From positions 3,863,230 through 3,927,229 of the forward strand of contig NC_087079.1 in NCBI RefSeq assembly GCF_026151205.1: a stretch of 64,000 nucleotides of DNA, given 5' to 3'. Source of the stretch: Bolinopsis microptera (lineage: Eukaryota; Ctenophora; Tentaculata; Lobata; Bolinopsidae). The position numbers and the translations under genes were made by a program. The notes under the pieces were generated by a model, which was not told the DNA's origin, did not search any database, and worked only from the letters and a program-made list of their open reading frames with translations. Shown here piece after piece: positions 44,095 to 55,547 of the stretch (the first letter of the stretch is position 1; each line of letters begins with the position of its first letter).

Positions 44095-45522
44095 CTGTTT
44101 ACTTCCCTGACCACATTCAGAATCTTGAATTATTAACAATAACCCTGTGTCTAGGTGTGACCACATGTAGCACCCCCAGTAGCGGTTTCTGCTGAGCAAC
44201 TGTGTGAGTAACTTTACAAAGTTCAAACTGTGGCTGTATGTCGACTTTTTCTTTAATTACTATGAATAAAAGTTTTGTCATATTTTTATTGATTCTTAAT
44301 TATGGTGATTTTTCACGATTAATGATAGAATGATTGCCCATTTAATTACCGTACAACTTTCAATGTTAAAAGTAAACAGCATGAGGATGATTGATCATCT
44401 ACTACAGCTCTATAATATTCTGAACAATCAGTCTATGTCCAGCAGGTTGATTGGACAAAGCACCTTTACTCCGTGTAGTACATGTTTTTCTCGTGTTCAC
44501 CATTCTCATACAACAGTCACTCGCCAGATCTGCCCACTTATTTTATCTGCCCACAAAAAGCCTGACCACATGCACAGTGCTCAGGCTTTTTGTCTTTTTT
44601 CTCCGTTAGGAGTTAAAATAGCGTGGCTAGTTTATTGGTGTTGCGTAGTGGAGGTGCGTTAATGAGCGGCTTTGTCACTCCTGTAATTTGAGCACTTTCC
44701 TTTGTGTTCAGAAACAAAAGGGTAAAATATGTTTATTGACGTAAACAGTGGGCGGTGTTTTAATAGATTTACTGAGCTTTAGTTCTTACCATAAAAGTCC
44801 CCGATGAAGAACCTGCTTCAGTTTTAGCTCGACGTGTTTTATCTCTCATCTCAGACCTCAGAGACGCACTGTCCCATCACCAAATCATCAATGACGATAA
44901 CCAAGTCTATATCATGATTACACACCATTCACACAGTTATCAACAGGAAGGGTCCCTAAAACTGAGTCCAGCTACCACCCTCGAGATGGTTTCCAATTTC
45001 TCCTACCTGTGCTCACACATGCTGAGATAATCAATTAATCAGATGTGTCATTATTGCAATTTGATCGCTTCTGACTTGTTCCGAATTTTCGTTAAGTCGC
45101 CTCATCATTGTCTTGATTGGGGTAATTAGTCGCTTTATAAGGTATAATTAGCCCACAATCCTCGTAAATCATGAGGCACCGTTACTCGTGAGATTAGCAG
45201 CCATCTGGTTCACCTACTGTCTGTTTTCTTATCTCATCATATCTTATCTTATCTACTGGGTGAGGGAGATAACACTTTCTCATTTAATGTTCGTGTTTTT
45301 TAATTACGAGACAATTTTAAAATTGATGAACTTGTGTTTTAATTATTTGTCTCAATAGTCTGCTGTATGTTAAAATCATGTTATGTTCACTGAGCCACAC
45401 CAATCTGTACATTTTACGGTAAATTGGCTTACTTTTATTTGAACCAGTTGCTTTTGAACCATCTCTCCTTTGCCAACCCGTACACTCTGGATCTACCAGA
45501 ACCAACCAACTCCCGGACTCTC
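44095..45522. other. Intergenic region upstream of TMEM64-like gene
   Basis: No coding signal that I recognise. The promoter for the TMEM64 first exon would be expected in the last kilobase. Confidence 0.4.
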
Positions 45523-47078
45523 ATGCCGGACATGCCGGACATGCCGGACACCGCACTGTTAGAGGAGTCTGAAACAGAGGATTCTAAAATAGAGGACTCA
45601 CCAGCAGTGGCAACTAGTGAAGGAGATATCAGTAGCACAGTATGCAGTGGTAACGGAGAGTGTGGTAGAGACACCCTGTATCTAGAGACTCTGTATCTAG
45701 AGGTAGCGCCTCTAATTCCTTCTATCCAAACTCTAGAGAATTCTCCTCCTGTTCCCTCTCTAGTTGAGATTTGTGGAGCGTGTGATGCTGATATCGAGGA
45801 GGAGCCTAACGAGTATAGGTGAACACTCTCTAGATGATTCTAGAACCACCCTCCTGTAGCTTGCATTGCAGCTATCACGTGATTATTTAGTGCACAATAT
45901 TATGCTCTCTCACTGATCCAGATGCTAGGTCATGCTTTAAACTTGTCATATATTATAACAGTTGATTGTGCAGAAGATAACGTAGTATACATTAAGCCAA
46001 TCATTTTAATTATGCGAAACTCGCTGGTGTTAAGCACCGGCCAGTTTTCTAAAGCTAATGCATACTTTAACAGCATGTTGTTTTGCAGATTACCGTTCAC
46101 TATTACCTTGACTTAGCTCTGAGGTGCTTCGTCATTACCCCTTATTTAGATTTTGTACTTCGTTTAACCATTACTGTCAATCACTAAACATAATAGTTTC
46201 TCTAGATGATTATTCTCGTAGGGTGTGACTCGGTTGGAATAATCGCTTCACTTCACGCGGCTACACGTTTGGTTGCGTTTTACATCTTCCAACAACTGTG
46301 ACCACATTCGTTTTGGGTTGTCGGGGTTAATTATAACTGTGTTATTAATCTTGCCGTTAAATAATACATTTTGTGAAGTGGAACTGCTTTTGCCGACGGT
46401 AATTAGCTTTGAAATAGTTCCATGGTAGATGACATCACATGTTTTCTTATTTGCGTACAAATAGCTATTAATGTCCGCAGTAATTCGTTCTTGTAGTTGT
46501 ATTTCTGAATTTTCGCAAATGTTTCTCTCTGATCGGTATTTGTATTGACACCAAGGCACTAAACTTGCAATTATTCCCAGAAATTATAACCTTATTATTA
46601 TCAATATCAATACTTGTTTTACATGATCACTAATCCTATTATAATCGACCATATTTTGGCCTTATCACTGTGATATGCCTGCGGATGTAACGAAATGAGA
46701 GCTTCATTGACACGAATTTACTGCACTGTAGTTTTGTGAGTAAAAATGCAATGAATTTACCTGTGATATAATGCTGCTTAATGCATACTAATGAGCGAGT
46801 GCAGCATAATGAACTATTACTGATGATACAAAAACCCCCCACATAAAAGCATAATATCCTGTACAATGAACTGACTCACTGATGATGTTTCCGGATTGCT
46901 TAACCAAAATACAATGATGATAGCTTATAAATGTCGCTTATTGAATGTCACTGCTTCCCCACACCCCGACATGACAGTAGAACTGATATGATAATATATA
47001 AAACAATACACCCTTACTCCTTGCACAATGCACATGTGAGTGCCTGGTATTGTTTAGATGAAAATGTATACACTATAG

Positions 47079-47122
<44 letters not shown>

Positions 47123-49990
47123 GTGTATTTATCCGCTTCACCATTGCAGTAATCCCACACAACTAAACATTATATTATGCTAAAATTACACTGTAACAAC
47201 TCGGCAGCGCCTCATTACTGTTCACTTTTATCCCGGTGGTATTTCCGAGTGTATTCTGGTTAATGTGACAAGTAATGCTGTTAGCTGCTAATTGCTCACG
47301 GATTGGTGGGGCTAATTAGAGAGGTTGAAATTAACGCAGTTCTTTGTGCCTGCGTATTTAGCCAACATATTTCATTCTAGGCGGGCTTGCTTCAGTTCTT
47401 GTTCCTCGTGTTGTGGTTTTGGGCCTGTTTAGTGTTTATGAAGGCAAGATATTTGATTTTTACGTTCGCATTAAAATTCACTAAATAATAATATTTGAAT
47501 AATCTCGGGTTCTAATTTACAACAAGCTTAATCCAATTGATAACCGGTAGTGCCTTGGTCTAGATAATCACATAATTTACAATTTTACTGTGTCTTATTA
47601 TGCCCGCAGTTCCATTTCCACACTCATTTATTTCTCTTTTACTTGTACAAATACCACTGCTTTACGCCGCCGATTGTACAAAATAGAGGCATTGTGTTGA
47701 GTTGGGCGGCATTATGTGGGTCGTATTGGTTGATATTGAGTCGGGCTATGTAATTTTAACTATTTACTGTTGTACACTATAGTTTTCTACAAACTACAGA
47801 AAGTCGTAAGATCGACCATGTGAAATTATGCTTAGCGTAATATTGCTCCTAATAAATCAGATGATTTTGTAGCGGAGGTTTTAAATATAACGCCGGCGTG
47901 CAGCTCTCTAACATTGTACATAATACGATAATATTAAGATAATCTAAACTGGATTCTAACATTTAGCGACATGACCACCGAGAGTGGGACATAACAGTGA
48001 ATGAACAGACCCGGGACACACCAACAAACATCCCCCATTCCACTCATCACCAACACGTGCTGTCACCCCAGCAACATGCCATCTTGATGTCGCCCTCCTC
48101 CGTTGACAGGTACCGCAAACACCGTCACGTGACGTCATGTGATTTTTGTGACGTCACGTAAATTTGTGACGATGCGTGATGTTGTGACGTCACGTGACGT
48201 TTCAGTTTGGTCGCTGGGATTTTTTTGATCCATTTGTTTTGCTAACTGCTGAATTTTAGCTCTTCGTTGGTTTTAGGCTGTTTGTGATGCGAGACAATTT
48301 CACTTTCATTTTCACCTGGATTTCACATATTGTTCCAGCATGGCTTTTGACTTGTCACTTGAATAATGCTTTGTCGCACTGATGTTTTTAACTTTTAGAA
48401 TTAGCGTACATTTAAAAGATGATATATCTCATCAGGACTTAGCGTACTAGATCTGCTCTGCTTCCTTTTTCATTAAATTTAATTAAGACAATTAGTGCTT
48501 TAAACTAATACGTTTACATATTGTGTTTGTTGTGGCTAGATCGGCTGTTTTAATGTGAAGCATGAAGCACTAGGGTATGAAGCATAACATAATACATATA
48601 ATGTTTTCTCCGTTGACTTAACATGTGCATTTTCCCAAATAACACGTGTTAACTCCTGTGTAACACGTAATTCTCTTCCAGTCAGCTGATGAATTACTGT
48701 GTCCACGAGGAGGAGCTGTTACCACACAATTGTCTTGGACAACAGGTAAAATTCCACAAATACCTCACACATTCCTCACTTGATCTCTCACATTAACCCA
48801 GTTTAGTCATCATCAATTCGATGTGATTGGTTTTAATTTTATCGTGTATGTTTTATCAATTCCAAACGTTTAGTTATTAAAAAGATTTGATCCAGTCACG
48901 AGACTAGCAACTTATCATTTATATCACCTGTTTCAGACCAAGCTTGATCAGTTGGTAGCAAAGAAAACAGCGAACACAAAACGAACATGGAAAGCAGGAG
49001 TTCCCTTCATCCTGTTCCTTATTGTGTGTTGTCTGGTCTTCATATTCTGTAGAGACCATCTTGAGGTGAGTATTTAGAAGAAACTTTGTAATCGAGATGG
49101 TTTATTATTGACGAAATTTCCCCATCCAGGGATACGTCAGTCGAAAGTATTCGTAAAAAATATGGTAACCAATCCTGGTTAGTATCATGATAACCCCCCC
49201 CCCCCCCCCCCCCCCCCCGTGATAACCATCAGTAAGTTTAGACTCAATATTACAACAAAACTATTTACAGGATTTCTTGAACTGGCTGGACGCGTTACCA
49301 AGATGGCAGAGCGGAATAATCTTCGTAGTTCTCTTCACCATCATCTCCCTGCCGGGCTCCTTCGGGTACCTCATCCTCAACATAGCGGCTGGCTACATGT
49401 ACGGTTTCTGGCTGGGCATGCTCATAATCTTCATCTCCGTTACGGTCGGGTCCGTCATCGCGTTTGTCCTGATACGGAAGTGCTTACCCGGATGTATTGA
49501 ACGGCTTTTATCTGACGGTGACGATGCAGCCCTCATAAACCCCATGCTCAGGATTATCGAGGGAAAGAACGGTGTTAAGGTGATCGCACTCTTTAGACTA
49601 ACTCCGCTGCCCTTCGGATTCCAAAACGGTGTGTTCGCCCTCACTGATATTAGCATTTTTAAGTACACGTTCGCAACGTGCATCGGCCTCCTGCCCACTC
49701 AGGCACTGAACACTTATTTTGGAACTACCTTGCGGAGTATAAAGGATGTAGTGAGTAACGATGGTGAGAGTTACATTCTCTTTTCCTTTCAACTCCTTAT
49801 AAGTCTTGTCCTGATGATATTTGTGGCGCGGCTTGCGCGCCAGGAGATCAACAAGTGCAGTGATAATACTGACAAGGGAGACTTGGAGTCGGGCGAGGGA
49901 TTCAAGAAGGGACATTCCAGATCCAAATCTGCTTCTGCCATCCTCATGTCCAAGCAAAAAATAATAAATCAGCCTTCGATTTTTAAATGA
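45523..49990 (+). CDS. TMEM64: TMEM64-like VTT-domain membrane protein, four exons
   Basis: Polytopic protein of the VTT/DedA group, linked in that group to lipid scrambling and, for TMEM64, to ER calcium control. Proposed exons are 45523-45818, 48682-48745, 48937-49065 and 49271-49990, giving about 402 residues (human about 380). The last exon carries the core: FGYLILNIAAGYMYGFWLGM, RLTPLPFGFQNGVFALTD, LLPTQALNTYFGTTLRS and a final membrane segment before a basic tail. Exon 3 holds a membrane segment. The first exon (acidic, with a triple MPD start) is linked by inference: it ends at AG|GTGAAC in phase 2 and splices in frame to exon 2. Alternatively translation starts at the ATG at 48689 in exon 2. 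AATAAA is at 50142. Confidence 0.8.
46248..46559 (-). other. Unassigned open frame inside TMEM64 intron 1
   Basis: A 103-codon minus-strand frame ending NPDNPKRMWSQLLEDVKRNQ. The pattern is reminiscent of linker regions of retroelement polyproteins, but there is no diagnostic motif, so it is probably a decayed repeat. Confidence 0.25.
47081..47118. repeat. (TG)19 microsatellite
   Basis: Pure TG dinucleotide run in TMEM64 intron 1. Confidence 0.97.
48123..48203. promoter_or_regulatory. Cluster of TGACGTCA and CACGTG palindromes
   Basis: Three perfect TGACGTCA sites (CRE core, bound by CREB/ATF factors in animals) and two CACGTG cores fall within 80 bases, 480 bases before TMEM64 exon 2. It could be an internal promoter or enhancer; function is inferred. 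Confidence 0.5.
49194..49218. repeat. Poly-C run in TMEM64 intron 3
   Basis: About 25 C residues in a row, 52 bases before the last acceptor. Length is likely to be unreliable in sequencing. Confidence 0.95.
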
Positions 49991-50141
49991 AATGTTAGTT
50001 TCTAGTCATTTAGCTATCCCTACCATTGTACTGTGCAATTTGTTTTATACTTTCTATGTAATACTGATATAAATCGCATTGGCAACGTTTATATTTTTAT
50101 TTAATGAGAGAGTATAAATATGGTTTAATGATAAAAGCCAT

Positions 50142-50147
50142 AATAAA
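50142..50147 (+). terminator. Poly(A) signal of TMEM64
   Basis: AATAAA about 150 bases after the stop. Confidence 0.45.
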
Positions 50148-51368
50148 TATCTTGATGCTGATACATAGTTTTTGTAAAGGTTTTGATAATGAGTTCGGAG
50201 AAAATCTAGATATAATAGATTGTTGTCGATGGATTGTGCAGTGTTGTATTTCCCAATGTAAGGGAGATCACAAATAAGCTGCGGTTTTTAAATATCATGA
50301 ACATTGATATCTCAATTGAGTGGCTTGGTTAAATCAGTCCTTCGCAGGAATGTGAATCTTGCAGGAATTTGGCTCTTGCAGGAATTTGGCTCTTGTATAT
50401 GATTTGCAGTTTAAAACTCTCTTAATCGTTTGTACGATGTTTCTACTTAGATAGTTGTAATATATTAGTTATATCATTATATTTCTACTGTTAACACTCT
50501 AGAGGCACGGGCTTGGACTCGCTTTTTTTGGCTAATTTTAAGTGTGTGAAATTTCCGGAACTTCCCAATAACTTGTCTTTTTCAATGATCTGTTTAATGT
50601 TTATTTTAGATCCCAATTTTTTTGAAGTAAACTTAATATAACGCGGTGATATTGTTAAAAATGATGATGAATTGTTTTCAAAGGAAGTAAATGGGGTGTT
50701 TAAGTTCGTTTATTAAACTGTCAGTTCACAGTTTTTTCAACATTATAAGTTCTCTTCTCAGGAACAGTAAAATCCTAAATTTTATTTTTTGAAGATATTT
50801 TAATACCATCAGTCTCATAAAATGTTAAAAGTGGTTTTCCATCTTATTATGAATGGAAATCGCAAATAATTACTCGAAATCGCAATTCGCAAGGATGGCA
50901 AAACTTTAAAACTCAACCCTAACCTAATGATCATGGTACACGAATAAGATCACACCACAATAACACAAATAATCGGCTGAATATATATGTTGCCAACATT
51001 GCAGTGCGTCTCTGGTGAAATTGGCAGATATATAGCAACCCAATGTGACACTACACTGTTATAATAATACACACGCTCTTGGTTATAATATGAGACATAG
51101 TGTTAATTACCAGCATATCTCTCGGTCGTGGCTAACCGGAAATGAAAATATTATGGAAAACACCGGTTTGATGATCACGTACCGAACACTTTTGAACTGT
51201 CAAGAACTTAAACACACCATTTTCCTTTTAAACTGTTGAAATTATTTCCTCATTTAATCTAATAATGATTCCAATAATATCAACAAAAACATACTTTTGG
51301 GACGACTTTACCGCATGTTATGGTAATAAAATGGAGGATTTTAAGCGATTATGATAATATGAGGAATG

Positions 51369-51505
51369 CAAATGGGAGCTATGTGAATTATGCTGATAAG
51401 GAATGGGAGTTATGTGAATAATGCTTATAAGGAATGGGAGTTATGTGAATTATGCTGAAGAGGAAGGGAAGTAATGTGAATTATGCTGAAGAGGAAGGGG
51501 AGTTA
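51369..51505. repeat. 31-base minisatellite
   Basis: About four to five copies of a unit near TGGGAGTTATGTGAATTATG followed by CTGATAAGGAA, increasingly diverged toward the right. Confidence 0.8.
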
Positions 51506-52473
51506 CATGGATCACCTTACCAGATAGGACTAGGTTTTAGACAATGTATGTAAAGATGAAGATGTGTTGCACTTTTTTTAGTGCCCGACGTGAGTAGTGT
51601 TAGTGAAAGATTGAAAATGAAGTATTTTATGAAGTGAAAGTGAAATATTTTGTTAATTCGTTCACATGGCATTATCCTATCTCTTCCGTGTTTCGTGTAT
51701 TCGTCGATTTGATACTTAGCAACTCCTTGTTACTTATTTTTGTATTGAACTTTGTTAAAATCTACCTCGTTTGACTGATTTCTTTATAATTTTAAAAGTT
51801 AAATGACCAAGTAGCTAATTAAAATTCGTGTTACTCAAATGAAAAATTATGGCAATTTGAATGAGTAAAGATCTCCAACTTAATTCACTTAATTATCATT
51901 AAACTTCAACTTTAAGTTAATCTATGGTAACTTACACAATATAACAGTACATAGAATCAATACATAACAAACAGCGTAGCAACTAGCCAGGGTAAACTCA
52001 CATGATGATGCCTCAACAATATTACGGATTAAGTTCCATACTTTATTAATTTCCCGAGTAGCTCACTAAGTTATCATTGCCAAGTATACAGTGTTCGCAT
52101 TTTCGTGATTCCGAAATCAAGATTCCTGTACGTGTGGCCAACATAACATTACATGCCAATAATTTAATATGCAATCCCGTACATGCTTCAACAATATGAT
52201 TGGAGCTGCATGAATAATGTGCATATTATGTAATATTATTATAATCTCAGCTACAAAGCTAAAAACACCATTGTGAGCAGGAAGTCTAACCGCCTTAACA
52301 CAAAGCCTTAACAGCAATAATTATGATAATATAATGTAAAGCTCAGTGTGTAACTAACACAACAGGCACTGAATCTAATCAATGGGTCTAGTCATTGGCT
52401 ACTCAGTACACACACACCGCGTGTACAGGATACATAACATAACACTCCATTACAGGCGGTAGTGAATGTACTC

Positions 52474-53100
52474 ATGATCTGTCTACGTCATCACGCCCGA
52501 ACCTGCCCCGGTGCCCGACCTCTTCTAAAGCTTCTCCGACCAGCACGTCAGTCACGTGACAGAGCCATATTATCAGGTTCCACTCCACCACCAGTTCTAC
52601 CTAACTGTAATATATCCAGGTTTTTATCTACAATCCCCGGAAAGGTATATACAGGTATCAGATTACAGCAGGCTACATTACGACATCTGCATACCACACA
52701 TACCGCATTCCACGAACACCTGCCAGAACCCGAGTCCGAGGAGGAAACAGTCCGGATAAACTATATACTTCGGGACGGAACAGTCCGGACAATAGCAGGA
52801 CGGACAGGAGATAACGTCATGTACCTCGCGCACAAGCACGATATTGAGATAGAGGGCGCGTGTGAAGCGAGCCTGGCGTGTTGCACGTGTCACGTGTATG
52901 TGGAGGGTGAGTACTGTGATATGTTGGAGGAGGCGAGTGAGGACGAGGAGGACATGTTGGACATGGCTCCGGAGCTCAAGGAGACCAGCAGATTGTCATG
53001 TCAGATTGTGTTGGAGAGGAAGTTGGATGGGATTACGGTGCAGATACCCAGGATTACTAGGAACTTTTATGTGGATGGTCACGTGCCTCAACCTCACTGA
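52474..53100 (+). CDS. FDX2: Mitochondrial ferredoxin 2
   Basis: Predicted 208 residues. A [2Fe-2S] ferredoxin that passes electrons for mitochondrial Fe-S cluster assembly and heme A synthesis. The N-terminal ~90 residues are rich in Arg, Ser and His with few acids, as in a matrix targeting peptide. The cluster ligands are C130, C136 and C139 (C-x5-C-x2-C in GACEASLACCTCHVYV) plus C176 in SCQIVL. DMLDMAPELKETSRL is the partner-binding region. The ending RNFYVDGHVPQPH is the mark that separates FDX2 from FDX1. The ATG at 52474 is the first in this frame; an out-of-frame ATG at 52464 gives a 3-codon uORF. Single exon; a TACAG acceptor-like site ends at 52455. Confidence 0.94.
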   Translation: MICLRHHARTCPGARPLLKLLRPARQSRDRAILSGSTPPPVLPNCNISRFLSTIPGKVYTGIRLQQATLRHLHTTHTAFHEHLPEPESEEETVRINYILRDGTVRTIAGRTGDNVMYLAHKHDIEIEGACEASLACCTCHVYVEGEYCDMLEEASEDEEDMLDMAPELKETSRLSCQIVLERKLDGITVQIPRITRNFYVDGHVPQPH

Positions 53101-53367
53101 AATTGAGACTTTCTCGGGTTTTTAATGTTTATTTATAGATTTATTGTTTGTTTGAAGGTTTATGTTCTGTGTAGAACCTTTTGTAACTTTTTACTAGCGT
53201 AGGCCGTGCTTTATTTGAGAGCGTTTTGGTGTAAATTATACATTTGATGTAATGTTTCAGTGACCCCCTAATTTATTAAACAGTGCAGCTTATAATACAC
53301 ATTGTAAACCATTTTATTTCACATTCATATTATCACTCTTGTTTCACTAGTAGGAACTACAATATCA

Positions 53368-53373
53368 AATAAA
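53368..53373 (+). terminator. Poly(A) signal of FDX2
   Basis: AATAAA 268 bases after the FDX2 stop and only 58 bases before the DPH7 start, a spacing like that in trans-spliced gene clusters. Confidence 0.5.
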
Positions 53374-53430
53374 TTATAAAAATGTCAAAACTGAAAATTC
53401 GATCCCTTAGTTCCCTTAATCTAGATAAAG

Positions 53431-54360
53431 ATGATAGCCTCGCACAAAACAAAGTACAGTGCAGACAGCATTGAGACAAAACCAGGTGACCAAACCAAGT
53501 TTGCTTGCGCAACATACCAACTAGACTCTAGCGGAACAGAAAGACACGGTAACGTCTCCATTCTAGACTTCCAGGAGAAGTCTGTTAAAGTATCGTCAGT
53601 CCTAGAAACGGGAGGAGTATTGGATCTGTGGTGGAGAGATGAGGGATGTTTGTTGGCAGCATGCGCTTCAGGCGAGTTGCACATGATTGATGTTGATAAG
53701 GACTGTGCGTTAAGTGTGCACAATGTTGCTAAGGTGTCAAGTGATATTTTACTGGCTGTTGACGGGAGTTCTAATACTGTTGTCACCAGTGATACTGCTG
53801 GAATCATCTACTCAATAAACCCAGATAGTTTGGAAATTTCAGTGAAGATAGAGGCAGCACATGGTGCGCAGGGTTGGGGCGCTGAAGTATGGGGTTTAGC
53901 GCTTGACAGGCACGATGTAAACCTGGTTTACAGTGGGGGAGACGACTGTTTGTTGAAGTGCCATGACCTGCGCACCCCTCACACTGTCTCCACCTCACGA
54001 TACCACACCATGGGGGTGTGCTGCATATCCCCTGATCCTGTATCTCCTAACCGGATATTATCCGGAAGTTATGATGAGTTGGTCGTTGAGTGGGATACCA
54101 GGAACTTTAAACAACCCCTCAGAACTGTCAGTGTAGGTGGTGGTGTGTGGCGCATCAAGCGCAGTCCTGACAATATGCATGCGCTTATAGCAGGCATGCA
54201 CAGTGGGTTTCATATCGCGGACTTGACAGAGTTTGCTGTAGCACAGACCTACACAGGACACACATCCCTTGCGTATGGGGCAGATTGGTTAGACCAGGGG
54301 TTTGTTGCTACCTGCTCATTTTATGATAATTTGGTTAACGTTTGGCACAGCGGTGTCTAG
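53431..54360 (+). CDS. DPH7: Diphthamide biosynthesis protein 7, WD-repeat
   Basis: Predicted 309 residues, single exon. DPH7 is the WD40 methylesterase that removes a methyl from the intermediate before the last amidation of diphthamide on eEF2. The sequence shows the Dph7 order of WD blades: VLDLWWRDEGCLLAACASGELHM, EVWGLALDRHDVNLVYSGGDD.LLKCHDLR, RILSGSYDELVVEWDTRN, GGGVWRIKRSP and HTSLAYGADW, ending FYDNLVNVW. The protein is shorter than human DPH7 (about 450), mainly at the C-terminus. The upstream neighbour FDX2 ends 331 bases earlier on the same strand. A CTAG acceptor-like site is 6 bases before the ATG, and AATAAA is at 54479. Confidence 0.9.
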   Translation: MIASHKTKYSADSIETKPGDQTKFACATYQLDSSGTERHGNVSILDFQEKSVKVSSVLETGGVLDLWWRDEGCLLAACASGELHMIDVDKDCALSVHNVAKVSSDILLAVDGSSNTVVTSDTAGIIYSINPDSLEISVKIEAAHGAQGWGAEVWGLALDRHDVNLVYSGGDDCLLKCHDLRTPHTVSTSRYHTMGVCCISPDPVSPNRILSGSYDELVVEWDTRNFKQPLRTVSVGGGVWRIKRSPDNMHALIAGMHSGFHIADLTEFAVAQTYTGHTSLAYGADWLDQGFVATCSFYDNLVNVWHSGV

Positions 54361-54478
54361 TTGGAGCACCCCTTATTAATTATTTGCGGAGTATCGTGTG
54401 ACCAATTTTGGTATTTGTTAAGTTAATTGCTTTTACAGAGATGTACCTGAAGTTTAATTGCTAATTTATTGTTTTAAA

Positions 54479-54484
54479 AATAAA
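54479..54484 (+). terminator. Poly(A) signal of DPH7
   Basis: AATAAA 119 bases after the stop codon. Confidence 0.5.
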
Positions 54485-55547
54485 GTTATTGGGTTCTGAC
54501 AGTTTTTATTTTGTCTTTCACTCCTTAAAATACGAATGGAGATTAAAATTCGCTAAACTTAGATATATGACTGTGGGATATTTAAATGTAAAGTATAGTC
54601 AGAATCATATGAATCATATTCCATCCAAAGGAATATGATTCAACTCTTTATTTTGATAAGTAAGTTTACTCTTTTAAATACTAGTATTTGGTGTAATTCT
54701 AACTTTTTGAATCTGTTCACAGGAAATATTTCCATGTCAAATCGGGACACAAGATCACAATCTGTAAAAGATGAAGTGAAGACTGAGATTCTGGACCATG
54801 TTATCAAGAAGGAGATAAAGACTGAGCTACAGGAAGTCAACGGGAAGTCACATGGTTTTATTTGTCCCACATGTAAAGCTCATTTCCTTTACGATGAGTT
54901 CTTTATTGAACATATTAAAGAACATCATGAGGATGTGGCTAGTAAAAGGATAAATTCTAATGAGCTATTGAGTTCTTCTGGAATATCAGAAAAAGATAAC
55001 AATTCAAAGAATACCCTGCATAGAAGTGAACCTTTTAAATGTGATGTTTGTTCCTTTTCTTGCTCCTACGAATCTCATCTTCTGAGACATCGGAGAATTC
55101 ATACTAATGAAAAGCCATTCAAATGTGAACAGTGCTCATCTGCTTATTCTCGAAAATGTAATCTAATCCGACATCAGCGAATTCACACAGGGTACAATCC
55201 CTACAAATGCAGCGATTGTAAATATACAAGCTCTTCTAAATCAAATCTAGTCTTACATCAGCGAATCCACACCGGTGAGAAACCCTACAAGTGCGATGAA
55301 TGCTCATTTGCTTTCACTCAAAAAGGTAGTCTAGTTAACCATCAGAAAATTCACACAGGTGAGAAACCCTACAAGTGTACAGAATGTTCATATGCTTCTT
55401 CTATAAAATGTAATCTAGTCCAACATCAGAAAGTTCACACTAATGAAAGACCATTCAAGTGTGAACAGTGTTCATATGCTTCTTCTCGTAAACGCCTTCT
55501 AGTTTTACATCAGCGAATTCACACTGGTGAGAAATCCTACAAGTGTA

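Larger units (their letters stand above)
49991..52473. other. 3'UTR and intergenic region before FDX2
   Basis: No gene recognised. The region carries a ~31-base tandem repeat (51369-51505) and three copies of CTTGCAGGAATTTGG-like sequence near 50355-50392. Short frames at 51045 and 52117 show no family features. Confidence 0.4.

Noticed and set aside
49194-49218. Exon start at the poly-C tract
   Set aside because: Frame after the tract stops soon; the clean acceptor TTTACAG at 49270 continues the TMEM64 frame.
52862-53125. Arg/Trp-rich alternate frame in FDX2
   Set aside because: Out-of-frame shadow of the ferredoxin gene.
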